Assembly (NCBI RefSeq): GCF_000429525.1
Contig: NZ_AUCA01000002.1
Location: forward strand, 62,001 to 126,000
Length of the DNA stretch: 64,000 bases
Origin: Alicyclobacillus contaminans DSM 17975
GTDB lineage: Bacteria; Bacillota; Bacilli; Alicyclobacillales; Alicyclobacillaceae
Direction: 5' to 3'
A program made the position numbers and the translations under genes. How positions within the stretch are numbered: the first letter of the stretch is position 1; each line of letters begins with the position of its first letter. The notes below the pieces were generated by a model. The model was not told where the DNA came from and ran no database searches. It saw only the letters and a program-made list of their open reading frames with translations. Shown piece after piece: positions 1-9,080 of this stretch.

Positions 1-920
1 AGATTCAGGATAAGCAATTCACGGTCGACGACAAGGCGGTGGAGGAAGAACTCGAATCCATCCGCAAGCAACACGCGCAGATCGACGTGGTGGAGGATGG
101 CGAAGTTCAAACCGGCGACATCGTGAGCATCGATTTTTCCGGCACAGTGAATGGCGAACCGTTTGAAGGCGGTGAAGCTGAGAACTACGAGCTGGAGATT
201 GGCTCCGGGATGTTCATCGCTGGCTTTGAAGAACAGCTGGTCGGCATGAAGCCTGGCGAAGAACGGGATATTGATGTCACGTTCCCGGAAGACTACCATG
301 TGAAGTCACTGGCTGGACAAGCGGCCAAGTTCCACGTAGTGTTGCATGATATTAAGCGCAAGAACCTGCGCGAACTGAACGACGAATTCGTTCAGGAGAT
401 CAGCGAGTTCCAGACAGTGGACGAATTCGTGGCGGACCTGAAGAAGCAGTTGGAGGCCCGCAAGGAGCAGGAACACCAGCGTTATCTGGAGGACGAGGCG
501 GTTCAGGCAGCCGTGGCGGGCGCGACGGTGGAGATTCCGAACGTGATGATTGAGCACGAGGCGGATCACATGGTCGAAAACTTTGCGCAGCAGCTGCAGA
601 TGCAGGGCATTCCGTTTGACGCCTACATCGAGTTCACCGGACAGACGCGGGAGGAACTGCGCGCTCAATTCTTGGAGTCCGCAGAGAAGAGCGTCCGGAC
701 ATCGCTCGTGCTGGACGCTATCGCGAAGGCTGAAAACCTGGAGCCGACCGAAGACGACGTTACGGCAGAATTGCAGAAGATTGCCGAGTCGTCCAAGTTG
801 GACGTGGCCCAGGTGCGCCAGTTCTTGAGCCTGCGCGATCCCGGTTTGATGTCTTTCCGCAGTGACCTGAAGCGTCAGAAGACGGTTGCTTTCCTGGTGG
901 AACATAGCAAAGTGGTTTGA
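1..920 (+). CDS. tig: Trigger factor, 3' part (5' end outside window)
   Basis: Ribosome-associated peptidyl-prolyl isomerase and chaperone for nascent chains. The reading frame is open from base 3 to the stop at 918-920, and the in-frame GTG at 39 is internal, so the gene begins upstream. The ribosome-binding N-terminal domain is missing from the window. What is seen is the FKBP-type PPIase domain (GDIVSIDFSGTVNGEPFEGG near the beginning) followed by the helical C-terminal chaperone domain with the typical NDEFVQEISEF segment. It is followed by a strong terminator and then clpP and clpX, the usual proteostasis neighbourhood. Confidence 0.95.
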   Translation, partial: IQDKQFTVDDKAVEEELESIRKQHAQIDVVEDGEVQTGDIVSIDFSGTVNGEPFEGGEAENYELEIGSGMFIAGFEEQLVGMKPGEERDIDVTFPEDYHVKSLAGQAAKFHVVLHDIKRKNLRELNDEFVQEISEFQTVDEFVADLKKQLEARKEQEHQRYLEDEAVQAAVAGATVEIPNVMIEHEADHMVENFAQQLQMQGIPFDAYIEFTGQTREELRAQFLESAEKSVRTSLVLDAIAKAENLEPTEDDVTAELQKIAESSKLDVAQVRQFLSLRDPGLMSFRSDLKRQKTVAFLVEHSKVV

Positions 921-957
921 ATTCGTGTACAATGATGTTATATCCTGCGTTTCACAG

Positions 958-987
958 ACAAGGCACGCGTACCCGTGCCTTGTTTTC
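958..987 (+). terminator. Rho-independent terminator after tig
   Basis: A perfect 10-bp stem (958-967 ACAAGGCACG pairing with 974-983) with a 6-nt loop runs into a short T-rich tail. It separates tig from clpP, so clpP presumably has its own promoter; I could not assign one convincingly. Confidence 0.85.
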
Positions 988-1037
988 TCAAACGAACAAT
1001 GCTCTGCGGCCGCAAGCCGCGAGAGGGAGGGAACGTC

Positions 1038-1625
1038 GTGAGCTTGACGCCAATCGTCATCGAACAAACCAGCCGTGGTGAGCGGTCATACGACATTTAC
1101 TCTCGTCTGCTCAAGGATCGCATTATCATCCTCGGCACCCCGATTGACGACTACGTGGCCAACTCGGTGGTGGCGCAGCTGCTGTTCTTGGCGGCGGATG
1201 ATCCGGAGCGGGACATTCAACTATACATCAACAGCCCAGGCGGTTCCGTGACCGCGGGATTGGCCATCTATGATACCATGCAACACATCAAGCCGGATGT
1301 GTCCACCATGTGCATCGGCATGGCGGCGAGCATGGGCGCTTTCCTGTTGGCAGCAGGCGCGAAAGGGAAACGCTACGCGCTGCCCAACAGCGAGATCATG
1401 ATTCACCAACCGCTGGGCGGCGTTCAGGGCCAGGCGTCCGACATCAAGATCCACGCCGACTGGATTTTGAAGACGAAGGACAAACTGAATCGAATCCTGG
1501 CGGAGCGGACCGGACAACCATTGGAAAAAATTGAACGGGATACGGACAGAGACAACTTCCTGTCTGCGGACGAAGCGAAAGCGTACGGTCTGATTGACGA
1601 TGTCATCGTCGGTACCGGTGCGTGA
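1038..1625 (+). CDS. clpP: ATP-dependent Clp protease proteolytic subunit
   Basis: Serine peptidase that forms the double-heptameric degradation chamber used with ClpX, ClpC or ClpE. The 195-aa length is typical. The catalytic triad can be read as Ser98 ([11 protein letters not shown]), His123 (MIHQPLGG) and Asp172 ([11 protein letters not shown]). I chose the GTG at 1038 because it follows GAGAGGGAGGG at a good distance and gives the normal ClpP N-terminus; the longer open frame upstream covers the tig terminator. clpX follows about 80 bp downstream. No CtsR-type operator was recognised upstream. Confidence 0.97.
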   Translation: MSLTPIVIEQTSRGERSYDIYSRLLKDRIIILGTPIDDYVANSVVAQLLFLAADDPERDIQLYINSPGGSVTAGLAIYDTMQHIKPDVSTMCIGMAASMGAFLLAAGAKGKRYALPNSEIMIHQPLGGVQGQASDIKIHADWILKTKDKLNRILAERTGQPLEKIERDTDRDNFLSADEAKAYGLIDDVIVGTGA

Positions 1626-1706
1626 TGCCGTGTCCCAAGTGCTGTGGCGGCGTATGCCGGATAGCCTGTCTCTCCGGCGGCGCGTGTGATAGAGGGAGGG
1701 AACGCC

Positions 1707-2984
1707 ATGTTTAAGTTCAATGACGAGAAAGGTCAGTTGAAGTGTTCCTTCTGCGGGAAGACGCAGGAACAGGTGCGCAAATTGGTGGCCGGTCCAGGCG
1801 TATACATTTGTGACGAATGCATCGAGTTGTGCAATGAAATTGTGGAGGAACAACTCGGCGAAGAGGAGGAACTGGATCTCAAGGAGGTCCCGAAACCGAC
1901 CGAGATCAAGTCAATTCTCGACCAGTACGTCATTGGTCAGGATGCCGCGAAGAAGTCGTTGTCCGTGGCCGTGTACAACCACTACAAACGGATTAACTCG
2001 CGGGGCACCAAGAATGATGATGTCGAGTTGTCGAAGAGCAACATCCTGCTGATTGGCCCGACCGGCAGCGGGAAAACCTTGTTGGCGCAGACCCTGGCGC
2101 GCATTCTCAATGTGCCATTCGCGATTGCCGACGCCACGTCCCTGACCGAAGCGGGCTACGTGGGTGAGGATGTGGAAAATATCCTGCTGAAACTGATTCA
2201 AGCGGCCGACTATGACGTCGAAAAAGCGGAGCGCGGAATCATTTACATCGACGAGATTGACAAAATTGCTCGTAAGTCGGAGAACCCATCCATCACGCGC
2301 GATGTCTCCGGTGAAGGCGTGCAGCAGGCGTTGCTGAAGATTTTGGAAGGAACCGTCGCCAGCGTGCCTCCGCAGGGTGGACGGAAACATCCGCACCAGG
2401 AGTTCATTCAGATTGACACCACCAATATTCTGTTCATCTGCGGTGGCGCGTTTGACGGCATCGAACCGATTATCAAGCGGCGCCTCGGCCGCAAGGTGAT
2501 TGGGTTCGGTGCTACAAGCCAGAGTTCGACCGACACGGCTTCGTCCAACGTGTTGCAGCACGTTTTGCCGGAAGACCTCCTGAAGTTTGGGTTGATTCCG
2601 GAATTTATCGGTCGCCTGCCGGTGATCACCACGCTGGAAATGCTGGATGAAGCCGCGTTGAAGCGCATCTTGACCGAGCCGAAAAACGCATTGGTGAAGC
2701 AGTTCCAGAAGTTGTTGGAAATGGACGATGTGGCACTGGAATTCCACGATGATGCGTTAACGTACATCGCCAAGGAGGCGATCAAGCGTGGCACGGGCGC
2801 TCGTGGCTTGCGTGCCATCATCGAGGCCATCATGCTCGACGTGATGTACGAACTCCCGTCGCGCGACGATGTGCAGAAGTGCATTATTACGAAAGAATCG
2901 GCGGCGCGCGAACAGGGGCCGGTATTGGTCGGGAATGATGGAAAGATGACGCAAATTGTGATCAAATCCGAGGAGACGGCTTGA
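1707..2984 (+). CDS. clpX: ATP-dependent Clp protease ATP-binding subunit ClpX
   Basis: AAA+ unfoldase that recognises substrates and feeds them to ClpP. It has an N-terminal zinc-binding domain (Cys13, Cys16, Cys35, Cys38), Walker A GPTGSGKT at residues 117-124, Walker B with DEID near 182-185, and the IGF-type ClpP-docking loop (VIGFGA) in the middle of the protein. The 425-aa length matches the family. ATG 1707 follows GAGGGAGGG with good spacing. It lies in the tig-clpP-clpX-lonB series and ends before a strong terminator. Confidence 0.98.
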   Translation: MFKFNDEKGQLKCSFCGKTQEQVRKLVAGPGVYICDECIELCNEIVEEQLGEEEELDLKEVPKPTEIKSILDQYVIGQDAAKKSLSVAVYNHYKRINSRGTKNDDVELSKSNILLIGPTGSGKTLLAQTLARILNVPFAIADATSLTEAGYVGEDVENILLKLIQAADYDVEKAERGIIYIDEIDKIARKSENPSITRDVSGEGVQQALLKILEGTVASVPPQGGRKHPHQEFIQIDTTNILFICGGAFDGIEPIIKRRLGRKVIGFGATSQSSTDTASSNVLQHVLPEDLLKFGLIPEFIGRLPVITTLEMLDEAALKRILTEPKNALVKQFQKLLEMDDVALEFHDDALTYIAKEAIKRGTGARGLRAIIEAIMLDVMYELPSRDDVQKCIITKESAAREQGPVLVGNDGKMTQIVIKSEETA

Positions 2985-3041
2985 GCGCCGCGCTCATTTG
3001 ACGGATGATAACTCGTCATCCATCGGGGCGAGTGAAACAGG

Positions 3042-3077
3042 AACACCTGTCTGGAAACGTCCAGGCAGGTGTTTTTG
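3042..3077 (+). terminator. Rho-independent terminator after clpX
   Basis: A 14-bp stem with one G-T wobble (3042-3055 with 3060-3073), a 4-nt AACG loop and a T run. It separates clpX from lonB. Confidence 0.9.
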
Positions 3078-3193
3078 TGGTTTATGGACGTGTTGCCGCG
3101 GGCATACTGCGAAATGAAACCAACAGGAACGGTTGAGGCGAAAGGTTCGCTAGAACTGTACGCAGGCCGCAATTTCGCAGGGAGGGGTCCGCA

Positions 3194-4879
3194 GTGAGTG
3201 CCACCATTCTGGCTGTGATACAGGTGTTTTTTGCGATTGTGATTGGATTGTATTTCTGGAATCTGTTGAAGACCCAGAACACCAATCGTCACGCGATTGA
3301 GAGAGAGTCTCGGAAGGAACTGGAGAAATTGCGAAAAATGCGGGCGGTTTCCCTGAGTGAGCCGCTGTCGGAGCGGACACGGCCGGCGAGCATGGACGAC
3401 ATCGTCGGACAAAGGGATGGGCTGAAAGCGCTCCGCGCGGCCCTTTGCGGTCCCAATCCGCAGCACGTGATCATCTATGGACCGCCAGGGGTGGGCAAGA
3501 CCGCCGCCGCGCGCGTGGTGTTGGAGGAGGCAAAAAAATCGCCGGGTTCTCCGTTCGGCCCTGAGGCCAAATTCGTCGAACTCGATGCCACCACAGCCAG
3601 GTTCGACGAGCGGGGCATCGCGGATCCACTGATTGGCTCCGTTCACGACCCCATCTATCAAGGCGCCGGTGCCATGGGGATGGCGGGCATTCCGCAGCCC
3701 AAGGCCGGCGCGGTGACCAAGGCCCACGGCGGCATGCTGTTCATTGACGAGATTGGTGAGTTGCATCCAATACAAATGAACAAACTTCTGAAGGTGCTTG
3801 AGGACCGAAAGGTCTTTCTGGAAAGCGCGTACTACAGCAGTGAGGACAGTTCCATTCCGCCGCACATCCACGATATTTTCCAGAACGGGCTGCCCGCCGA
3901 CTTTCGGTTGGTCGGTGCAACCACCCGCTCTCCGGAGGACATTCCGCCAGCCATCCGCTCTCGTTGCTTGGAGGTGTTCTTCCGTCCGCTCGGTAAGGAC
4001 GAAATTGCTGAGGTGGTCCGGAAGGCGGCAAAAAAAGTCGGGATGAGCATCCCGGAAGCGGCCATTGCCGAGGTGGCGAGATATGCGACCAATGGCCGCG
4101 AGGCCGTGAACATTGTGCAGATTGCCGGGGGACTCGCGATGACCGAACAGCGCAACGAGATTCGGTTGGTGGACATCCAGTGGGTGATTCAGTTCAGTCA
4201 ATTGAACCCCCGACCGGATCGCAAAATTCACCCAACCCCTCAGATTGGCGTGGTGAACGGACTTGCCGTTTATGGGCCGAGCCTTGGGATGCTGTTGGAG
4301 ATTGAGGTCACCGCGACAGAGGTGCGCAAAGGGCGAGGCAGCGTCCGTATGAGTGGGCTTGTGGAGGAAGAAACCCTGAGTTCGGGGGCGCGCAGCATCC
4401 GCAGGCGGTCCATGGCCGCCAGCTCGTTGGACAACGTGTTGACGGCACTGCAGCGGTTCACCGGGATTGACGCGAAGAATTACGACTTGCACATCAATTT
4501 TCCGGGCGGCACGCCGGTGGACGGGCCGAGCGCGGGGATTGCGATGGCCGTCGCCGTGTATTCGGCGGTCACCGGACGGCCGGTGCTGAATACCGTGGCG
4601 ATGACCGGGGAGCTCTCCATCCACGGTCAGGTGCGGCCGGTCGGCGGGGTGGCGGCCAAGATTGATGCGGCGAGGTTGGCCGGCGCGACGGTCGTGATGA
4701 TTCCAAAGGAAAATTGGCAGGAGACGTTCCTGCAGTACGAGGGACTGAAAATCGTTCCCGTGGAGCGGATGGAGGACGTACTGAAAATGGCCATCGTGGG
4801 TGGTTTGGCGGAGGAACCGGGCTTTCATCCGACCCTTCCGCACGCCACGGGCAACTCCGCAATGCCTTCCGCCCAGTAG
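3194..4879 (+). CDS. lonB: ATP-dependent protease LonB
   Basis: Membrane-anchored Lon-family AAA+ serine protease of spore formers. One N-terminal transmembrane helix (about residues 5-24) replaces the LonA N-domain. Walker A GPPGVGKT is at 96-103, a DEIG-type Walker B is present, and the C-terminal protease domain has the catalytic Ser in VDGPSAGIAMAV and the Lys in GGVAAKIDAARLAGA. The 561-aa length is close to B. subtilis LonB. GTG 3194 follows GGGAGGGG. In B. subtilis lonB is forespore-expressed under sigma-F; I looked for a sigma-F/G-type promoter in 3080-3190 and did not find a convincing one. Confidence 0.95.
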   Translation: MSATILAVIQVFFAIVIGLYFWNLLKTQNTNRHAIERESRKELEKLRKMRAVSLSEPLSERTRPASMDDIVGQRDGLKALRAALCGPNPQHVIIYGPPGVGKTAAARVVLEEAKKSPGSPFGPEAKFVELDATTARFDERGIADPLIGSVHDPIYQGAGAMGMAGIPQPKAGAVTKAHGGMLFIDEIGELHPIQMNKLLKVLEDRKVFLESAYYSSEDSSIPPHIHDIFQNGLPADFRLVGATTRSPEDIPPAIRSRCLEVFFRPLGKDEIAEVVRKAAKKVGMSIPEAAIAEVARYATNGREAVNIVQIAGGLAMTEQRNEIRLVDIQWVIQFSQLNPRPDRKIHPTPQIGVVNGLAVYGPSLGMLLEIEVTATEVRKGRGSVRMSGLVEEETLSSGARSIRRRSMAASSLDNVLTALQRFTGIDAKNYDLHINFPGGTPVDGPSAGIAMAVAVYSAVTGRPVLNTVAMTGELSIHGQVRPVGGVAAKIDAARLAGATVVMIPKENWQETFLQYEGLKIVPVERMEDVLKMAIVGGLAEEPGFHPTLPHATGNSAMPSAQ

Positions 4880-4969
4880 AGCGGCACGGCCCATGGAATT
4901 AGACTTTGCCGCCGCAGTTTTGTACAATATAGGCCAATTCCGCCATGTTCGCGCTTGTCTGGGGGCGGC

Positions 4970-7444
4970 ATGGTCGACGGACGGGCGCTTGGCGTCAGTC
5001 CGCCAAGGGAAGACTCGGGGGTGGGAAACTTGGTTGCTGACACCGTGCGGGACGTGTTTCCGCTGTTGCCGCTTCGCGGATTGCTCGTGTATCCGGCGAT
5101 GGTGCTTCACTTTGACGTGGGGCGGGAGAAATCCATTAAGGCGCTGGAGAAGGCGATGGTGGGAGAACATCTGATTCTCTTGACATCGCAGGAGGACGGG
5201 CAGATAGATGATCCGGTGCCGGATGATCTGTACCGCGTCGGGACCATCGCACGAGTCAAGCAGATGATGAAATTGCCGAACGGGACCATTCGCGTGTTGG
5301 TCGAGGGCTTGGAACGTGCCCGGATTGAGGAGTACGTTCGCACCGACGAATGGTTCGAGGCGCGCGTCACGCGTTACCCCGACCAGGAAGTGAAGAAGAC
5401 GCCTGAACTGCAGGCGATGATGCGTTCGCTGTTGCAACAATTCGAACAGTACGTGAAACTGTCCAAAAAAGTGGATCAAGAGACGTATGCCGCTGTCATT
5501 GACATTGAACAGCCAGGTCGGCTGGCCGACGCCATTGCCGCGCATCTGCCGCTGAAGATTAAGGATAAGCAGGACATTCTCGAGGCGATGGACGTGGTTG
5601 CGCGCTTGGAAAAAGTGTTGCAGGTGCTGTCCGACGAACGAGAAGTACTGGAACTGGAGAAAAAGATACATCAACGGGTACGCAAGCAAATGGAGCGAAC
5701 CCAAAAGGAATACTATCTCCGGGAGCAGATGAAGGCCATTCAGAAGGAACTGGGTGAGCGCGAGGGACGCACCGGGGAAGTCGAGGAACTTCGGGCCACG
5801 ATGCGCAAAAAGGCGCTGCCGGAACCGGTGGTCGAGCGTCTGGAAAAAGAACTGGACCGGTTGGAGCGGATTCCGGCATCCTCTGCGGAAGGCACTGTCG
5901 CGCGAACGTATATCGACTGGTTGTTGGCACTGCCCTGGCTGGAATCTGCATCATCCAAGGTGGACCTCAAGAAGGCGGAGCGGATTCTTGAACGAGAACA
6001 CTATGGATTGACCAAGGTGAAGGAGCGCATTCTCGAGTTCTTGGCCGTTCAGAAGCTGGTGGAACGCCAAACGGGTCCCATCATCTGTCTCGCCGGCCCT
6101 CCGGGCGTTGGCAAGACGTCGTTGGCGCGCTCCATTGCCAGGTCTCTCAATCGGCCATTCGTTCGAGTGGCCTTAGGGGGGGTTCGCGATGAAGCGGAGA
6201 TTCGCGGCCACCGTCGTACATACATCGGTGCGCTGCCTGGGCGCATCATTCAGGGCATCAAGCAGGCGGGAAAGCGGAATCCCGTGTTTCTGCTGGATGA
6301 GATAGATAAGATGGCCAGTGATTTTCGCGGAGATCCGGCCTCGGCCATGTTGGAAGTATTGGATCCGGAGCAGAACCATGCGTTCTCGGATCACTATATC
6401 GAGATTCCGTTTGACCTGTCGGACGTTCTGTTCATCACGACGGCAAACAATCTTTATCAAATTCCGGGGCCGCTGCGCGATCGGATGGAAGTGATTGAAC
6501 TCTCCGGGTACACGGAACTCGAGAAATTGGAGATTGCCAGGCGTCATCTGCTGGCCAAGCAGAGAGAACGCCATGGATTAAGCGGGGATAAACTCCGCGT
6601 TGCCGATGATGTATTGTTGGAATTGATACGGGGGTACACCCGGGAAGCTGGCGTGCGGCAGCTGGATCGACTCATTGCAGCGGTGTGCAGAAAAGCGGCC
6701 CGGGTTGTCGCGGATGGAGACAAACGCCGAGTGACGGTGACCTCCGCGCTGTTGAGTGAATTTCTCGGCCCCGCACCGTATCGGCACGGAGAGATGGAGG
6801 AATCGGATCAGGTCGGAGTGGTGACCGGGCTCGCTTGGACGCCCGTGGGAGGCGATACGTTAACGATTGAAGTGTCCGTTGTCCCCGGTAAAGGGAAGGT
6901 GGTCATCACCGGCCAATTGGGCGATGTCATGCGGGAAAGCGCCCAAACTGCGCTGTCGTATGTCCGGTCTCGCGCGCAATCGCTGGGTATTCCGGTGGAT
7001 TTTGCGGAGAAGGTGGACATCCACGTTCACGTGCCGGAAGGGGCCATCCCAAAGGACGGTCCATCTGCGGGCATCACCATGGCGACGGCCATCGCTTCCG
7101 CGTTGAGTCGGCGTCCGGTCAATCGGCGTGTGGCCATGACCGGTGAGATCACGTTGCGCGGGCGTGTGCTTCCCATCGGTGGACTGAAGGAAAAATCGTT
7201 GGCGGCGCATCGAGCCGGGATACAGACCATCCTGTTTCCGGAGGGCAATCAGAAAGACCTGAGAGACATCCCGGAATCGGTGAAGTCCGCGGTCAAGTTC
7301 CAACCGGTGAAACATATGGATGAGGTGCTGTCCGTTGCGCTGTTGCCGAAATCCGACGATGCCGACGACACGTTTGGGGCGTTGTTCCACGGATTGGCTG
7401 ACGTATCGGACTCGACGTTTGGGGAAGAGGGGGCGCACCAGTGA
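4970..7444 (+). CDS. lon: ATP-dependent protease LonA
   Basis: Soluble Lon protease that degrades misfolded and regulatory proteins. Domains in order: LAN/PUA-like N-domain (starting [14 protein letters not shown]), coiled-coil helical region, AAA+ module with Walker [10 protein letters not shown] and Walker B FLLDEIDK, then the Ser-Lys protease domain with [10 protein letters not shown] and [14 protein letters not shown]. About 824 aa, as expected. Start choice is uncertain: ATG 4970 follows GGGGGCGG, but GTG 5020-region and TTG 4955 are also in frame or nearby, and the conserved domain begins some 35 residues in. A -10-like TACAAT at 4923-4928 lies just upstream. The 3' end overlaps ysxC by 4 bp, indicating translational coupling. 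Confidence 0.96.
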   Translation: MVDGRALGVSPPREDSGVGNLVADTVRDVFPLLPLRGLLVYPAMVLHFDVGREKSIKALEKAMVGEHLILLTSQEDGQIDDPVPDDLYRVGTIARVKQMMKLPNGTIRVLVEGLERARIEEYVRTDEWFEARVTRYPDQEVKKTPELQAMMRSLLQQFEQYVKLSKKVDQETYAAVIDIEQPGRLADAIAAHLPLKIKDKQDILEAMDVVARLEKVLQVLSDEREVLELEKKIHQRVRKQMERTQKEYYLREQMKAIQKELGEREGRTGEVEELRATMRKKALPEPVVERLEKELDRLERIPASSAEGTVARTYIDWLLALPWLESASSKVDLKKAERILEREHYGLTKVKERILEFLAVQKLVERQTGPIICLAGPPGVGKTSLARSIARSLNRPFVRVALGGVRDEAEIRGHRRTYIGALPGRIIQGIKQAGKRNPVFLLDEIDKMASDFRGDPASAMLEVLDPEQNHAFSDHYIEIPFDLSDVLFITTANNLYQIPGPLRDRMEVIELSGYTELEKLEIARRHLLAKQRERHGLSGDKLRVADDVLLELIRGYTREAGVRQLDRLIAAVCRKAARVVADGDKRRVTVTSALLSEFLGPAPYRHGEMEESDQVGVVTGLAWTPVGGDTLTIEVSVVPGKGKVVITGQLGDVMRESAQTALSYVRSRAQSLGIPVDFAEKVDIHVHVPEGAIPKDGPSAGITMATAIASALSRRPVNRRVAMTGEITLRGRVLPIGGLKEKSLAAHRAGIQTILFPEGNQKDLRDIPESVKSAVKFQPVKHMDEVLSVALLPKSDDADDTFGALFHGLADVSDSTFGEEGAHQ

Positions 7445-8115
7445 AGTTGCGCAGCGCCGTGTTTGAAATCAGCGCGGTGAAACCGGAGCAATGGCCGACA
7501 GGCGGTCTTCCCGAATTTGCATTTGTCGGACGCAGCAATGTGGGGAAATCGTCGCTGTTGAACCGCCTGCTCGGCCGAAAATCTCTGGCCCGCGTTTCTG
7601 CGAAACCCGGAAAGACGCAGCAGATTAACTTTTATCGCATCAACGACCTGTTTCGCTTCGTGGATCTGCCGGGGTATGGATACGCCCAGGTCAGCAAGCG
7701 GGAGCGCGCACTGTTCGTAAAGATGATGGAATCGTATCTGAGGAAGCGCGACTGTCTGGCCAGAATCATTCATCTCATCGATATCCGACACGAACCCACG
7801 CGCACGGACGTGGAGGCACACCGATGGTTTCTCGAGCTCGGTGTGCCGCTTTGCGTGGTCGCCACCAAACAGGACAAGGTTTCGAAGTCGGCCGCCATTC
7901 AGTCGGTGGCCCGAATTCGCAAGGGGCTGGACACTCCATATCCGGTCATCAGCGTTTCATCCGAGAAGAATGTCGGATTGGACAAGTTATGGGAGATACT
8001 CTCGGCTGACCTCGTCGCGGCCGGGGTGGAGACACAAGGGGAGGCGGACGTTCGGATCGGCAATCAGCATACTGCCGACGATGAACACAGCACCAACACA
8101 TTGAGGCAACGATAG
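7441..8115 (+). CDS. ysxC: Ribosome biogenesis GTPase YsxC/EngB
   Basis: Essential TrmE-Era-EngA-EngB-family GTPase needed for 50S assembly. G1 is GRSNVGKS at residues 30-37, G3 is DLPGYGYA, and G4 is TKQDK. The GTG start shares GTGA with the lon stop, so the two genes are coupled as in other Bacillales. At 224 aa it is about 25-30 residues longer than usual: the domain seems to end near [13 protein letters not shown] and is followed by a polar tail of low conservation-type composition. That tail is encoded in DNA that also carries the 3' end of the convergent EamA gene. Confidence 0.95.
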   Translation: MKLRSAVFEISAVKPEQWPTGGLPEFAFVGRSNVGKSSLLNRLLGRKSLARVSAKPGKTQQINFYRINDLFRFVDLPGYGYAQVSKRERALFVKMMESYLRKRDCLARIIHLIDIRHEPTRTDVEAHRWFLELGVPLCVVATKQDKVSKSAAIQSVARIRKGLDTPYPVISVSSEKNVGLDKLWEILSADLVAAGVETQGEADVRIGNQHTADDEHSTNTLRQR

Positions 8116-8931
8116 CCGTTCCTGGTTGACCAGCCAGGAGATGACGGCTGCGAACACAGGCTCCATGGTGAAGATGATGGCCACCTCACTGGCTGAGGTG
8201 TCCTGCTGAAATCGGTTCTGCGCCCAGTAAGCGATGGCGGTTCCCGGAATGGCGCAAATGAGCACGGCTTCCACGACGGCAGGATGCGCCCAAGCCTGCC
8301 AGTGCCAGGCGCCCGACGAATGCGTCCACGGCACGGTGACAGCGCACAGCAATGCCAGAACCAGGATTTCAACAGCCGCCAATACCAGCGCTTCTTCGCC
8401 AGCGCCGAACCCATCGGTGTAAAGGACCTGCAGCGCGACGAATACGGCGCAGCCGAGGACTTCCAGTTGCCCTGCCGTCAGTTGCTCCGGCCGAATGCCG
8501 CAGAGAAACGCCAAGCCAATGAGGGCCGCCAACGCTCCCACCCATGTGCGGACAGGTTGCTTTTGACGGAGCAAGGGTACCGACAACAGGGGGACCAAAA
8601 TGACGCTGAGCCCTGTCAAGAAGCCAGCCATCGAGGGGCTGGTTTGGTCTAAGCCGAGCGTCTGGAGCGCGTACGCTCCGTACAGGAGCAAGCCAAGGAC
8701 ACCGCCGTGCAGCCACGTCTTGGCGCGAATCTTCCGGCGGCGCTGTGGCGAAAGCAGCACACCGGCCGCCAGGACGAGGGCGGCGATGGCAAACCGCACC
8801 GCGAGGTATGGAAAGACAGGGATGTCTGCAATGGCATTTTTGGTCAATGTGAACGTGGCGCCCCATACGGCGGTGACGCCGAGCAGACTGCCGTTGGCCA
8901 GCAGGCGGCGACGGGATGGATGCGTATTCAT
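7987..8931 (-). CDS. EamA/DMT-superfamily transporter (10 TM)
   Basis: Drug/metabolite-transporter-type integral membrane protein with two EamA repeats. The first begins LGVTAVWGATFTLTKNA, and the second ends with the EPVFAAVISWLVNQE signature; substrate unknown, probably export of a small metabolite. 314 aa with about ten hydrophobic helices. ATG 8931 is preferred over the upstream in-frame TTG at 8967 because that TTG is the -35 box of a near-consensus promoter. There is no Shine-Dalgarno sequence before the ATG. The 3' end overlaps ysxC in antisense by 129 bp. It is the only minus-strand gene in the first 17 kb. Confidence 0.9.
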   Translation of the reverse strand: MNTHPSRRRLLANGSLLGVTAVWGATFTLTKNAIADIPVFPYLAVRFAIAALVLAAGVLLSPQRRRKIRAKTWLHGGVLGLLLYGAYALQTLGLDQTSPSMAGFLTGLSVILVPLLSVPLLRQKQPVRTWVGALAALIGLAFLCGIRPEQLTAGQLEVLGCAVFVALQVLYTDGFGAGEEALVLAAVEILVLALLCAVTVPWTHSSGAWHWQAWAHPAVVEAVLICAIPGTAIAYWAQNRFQQDTSASEVAIIFTMEPVFAAVISWLVNQERLSLPQCVGAVFIVGSMLIADPNVRLPLCLHPGRDEVSREYLP

Positions 8932-8938
8932 GCAACCC

Positions 8939-8967
8939 AGTGTACGCACTTTTCCAGTTGCCGTCAA
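8939..8967 (-). promoter_or_regulatory. Sigma-A promoter giving a leaderless EamA transcript
   Basis: On the minus strand TTGACG (8967-8962), a 17-bp spacer and TACACT (8944-8939) form a near-consensus vegetative promoter. Initiation 7-8 nt downstream would place the first base at or next to the A of ATG 8931. Confidence 0.75.
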
Positions 8968-9005
8968 CGCGAGAGGCTCCTTGCCAACAAGTCGTCAATT
9001 GTCAA

Positions 9006-9033
9006 TTCACTGTCACAACCGTGGTGCTATAAT
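9006..9033 (+). promoter_or_regulatory. Extended -10 promoter of the hem operon
   Basis: TGCTATAAT (9025-9033) is a perfect extended -10 element with a weak -35 (TTCACT, 9006-9011; 16-bp spacer). It lies about 48 bp before hemA. No heme- or Fur-type operator was recognised. Confidence 0.7.
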
Positions 9034-9080
9034 AAGATGAGGCATTCGGACGAATTGGGGTGCGGGAAGGAGGCAGACAC

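Noticed and set aside
3080-3190. Sigma-F promoter before lonB
   Set aside because: A GCATA occurs at about 3101, but no matching -10 is found at the needed distance.
2408-5704. A 1098-codon open frame on the minus strand
   Set aside because: It lies opposite clpX, lonB and lon, is rich in His, Arg and Gln without domains, and is a shadow caused by GC-rich codon use.
8932-8967. TTG 8967 (minus) as the start of the EamA transporter
   Set aside because: The TTG is part of the -35 hexamer of a near-consensus promoter; ATG 8931 is the first credible start.
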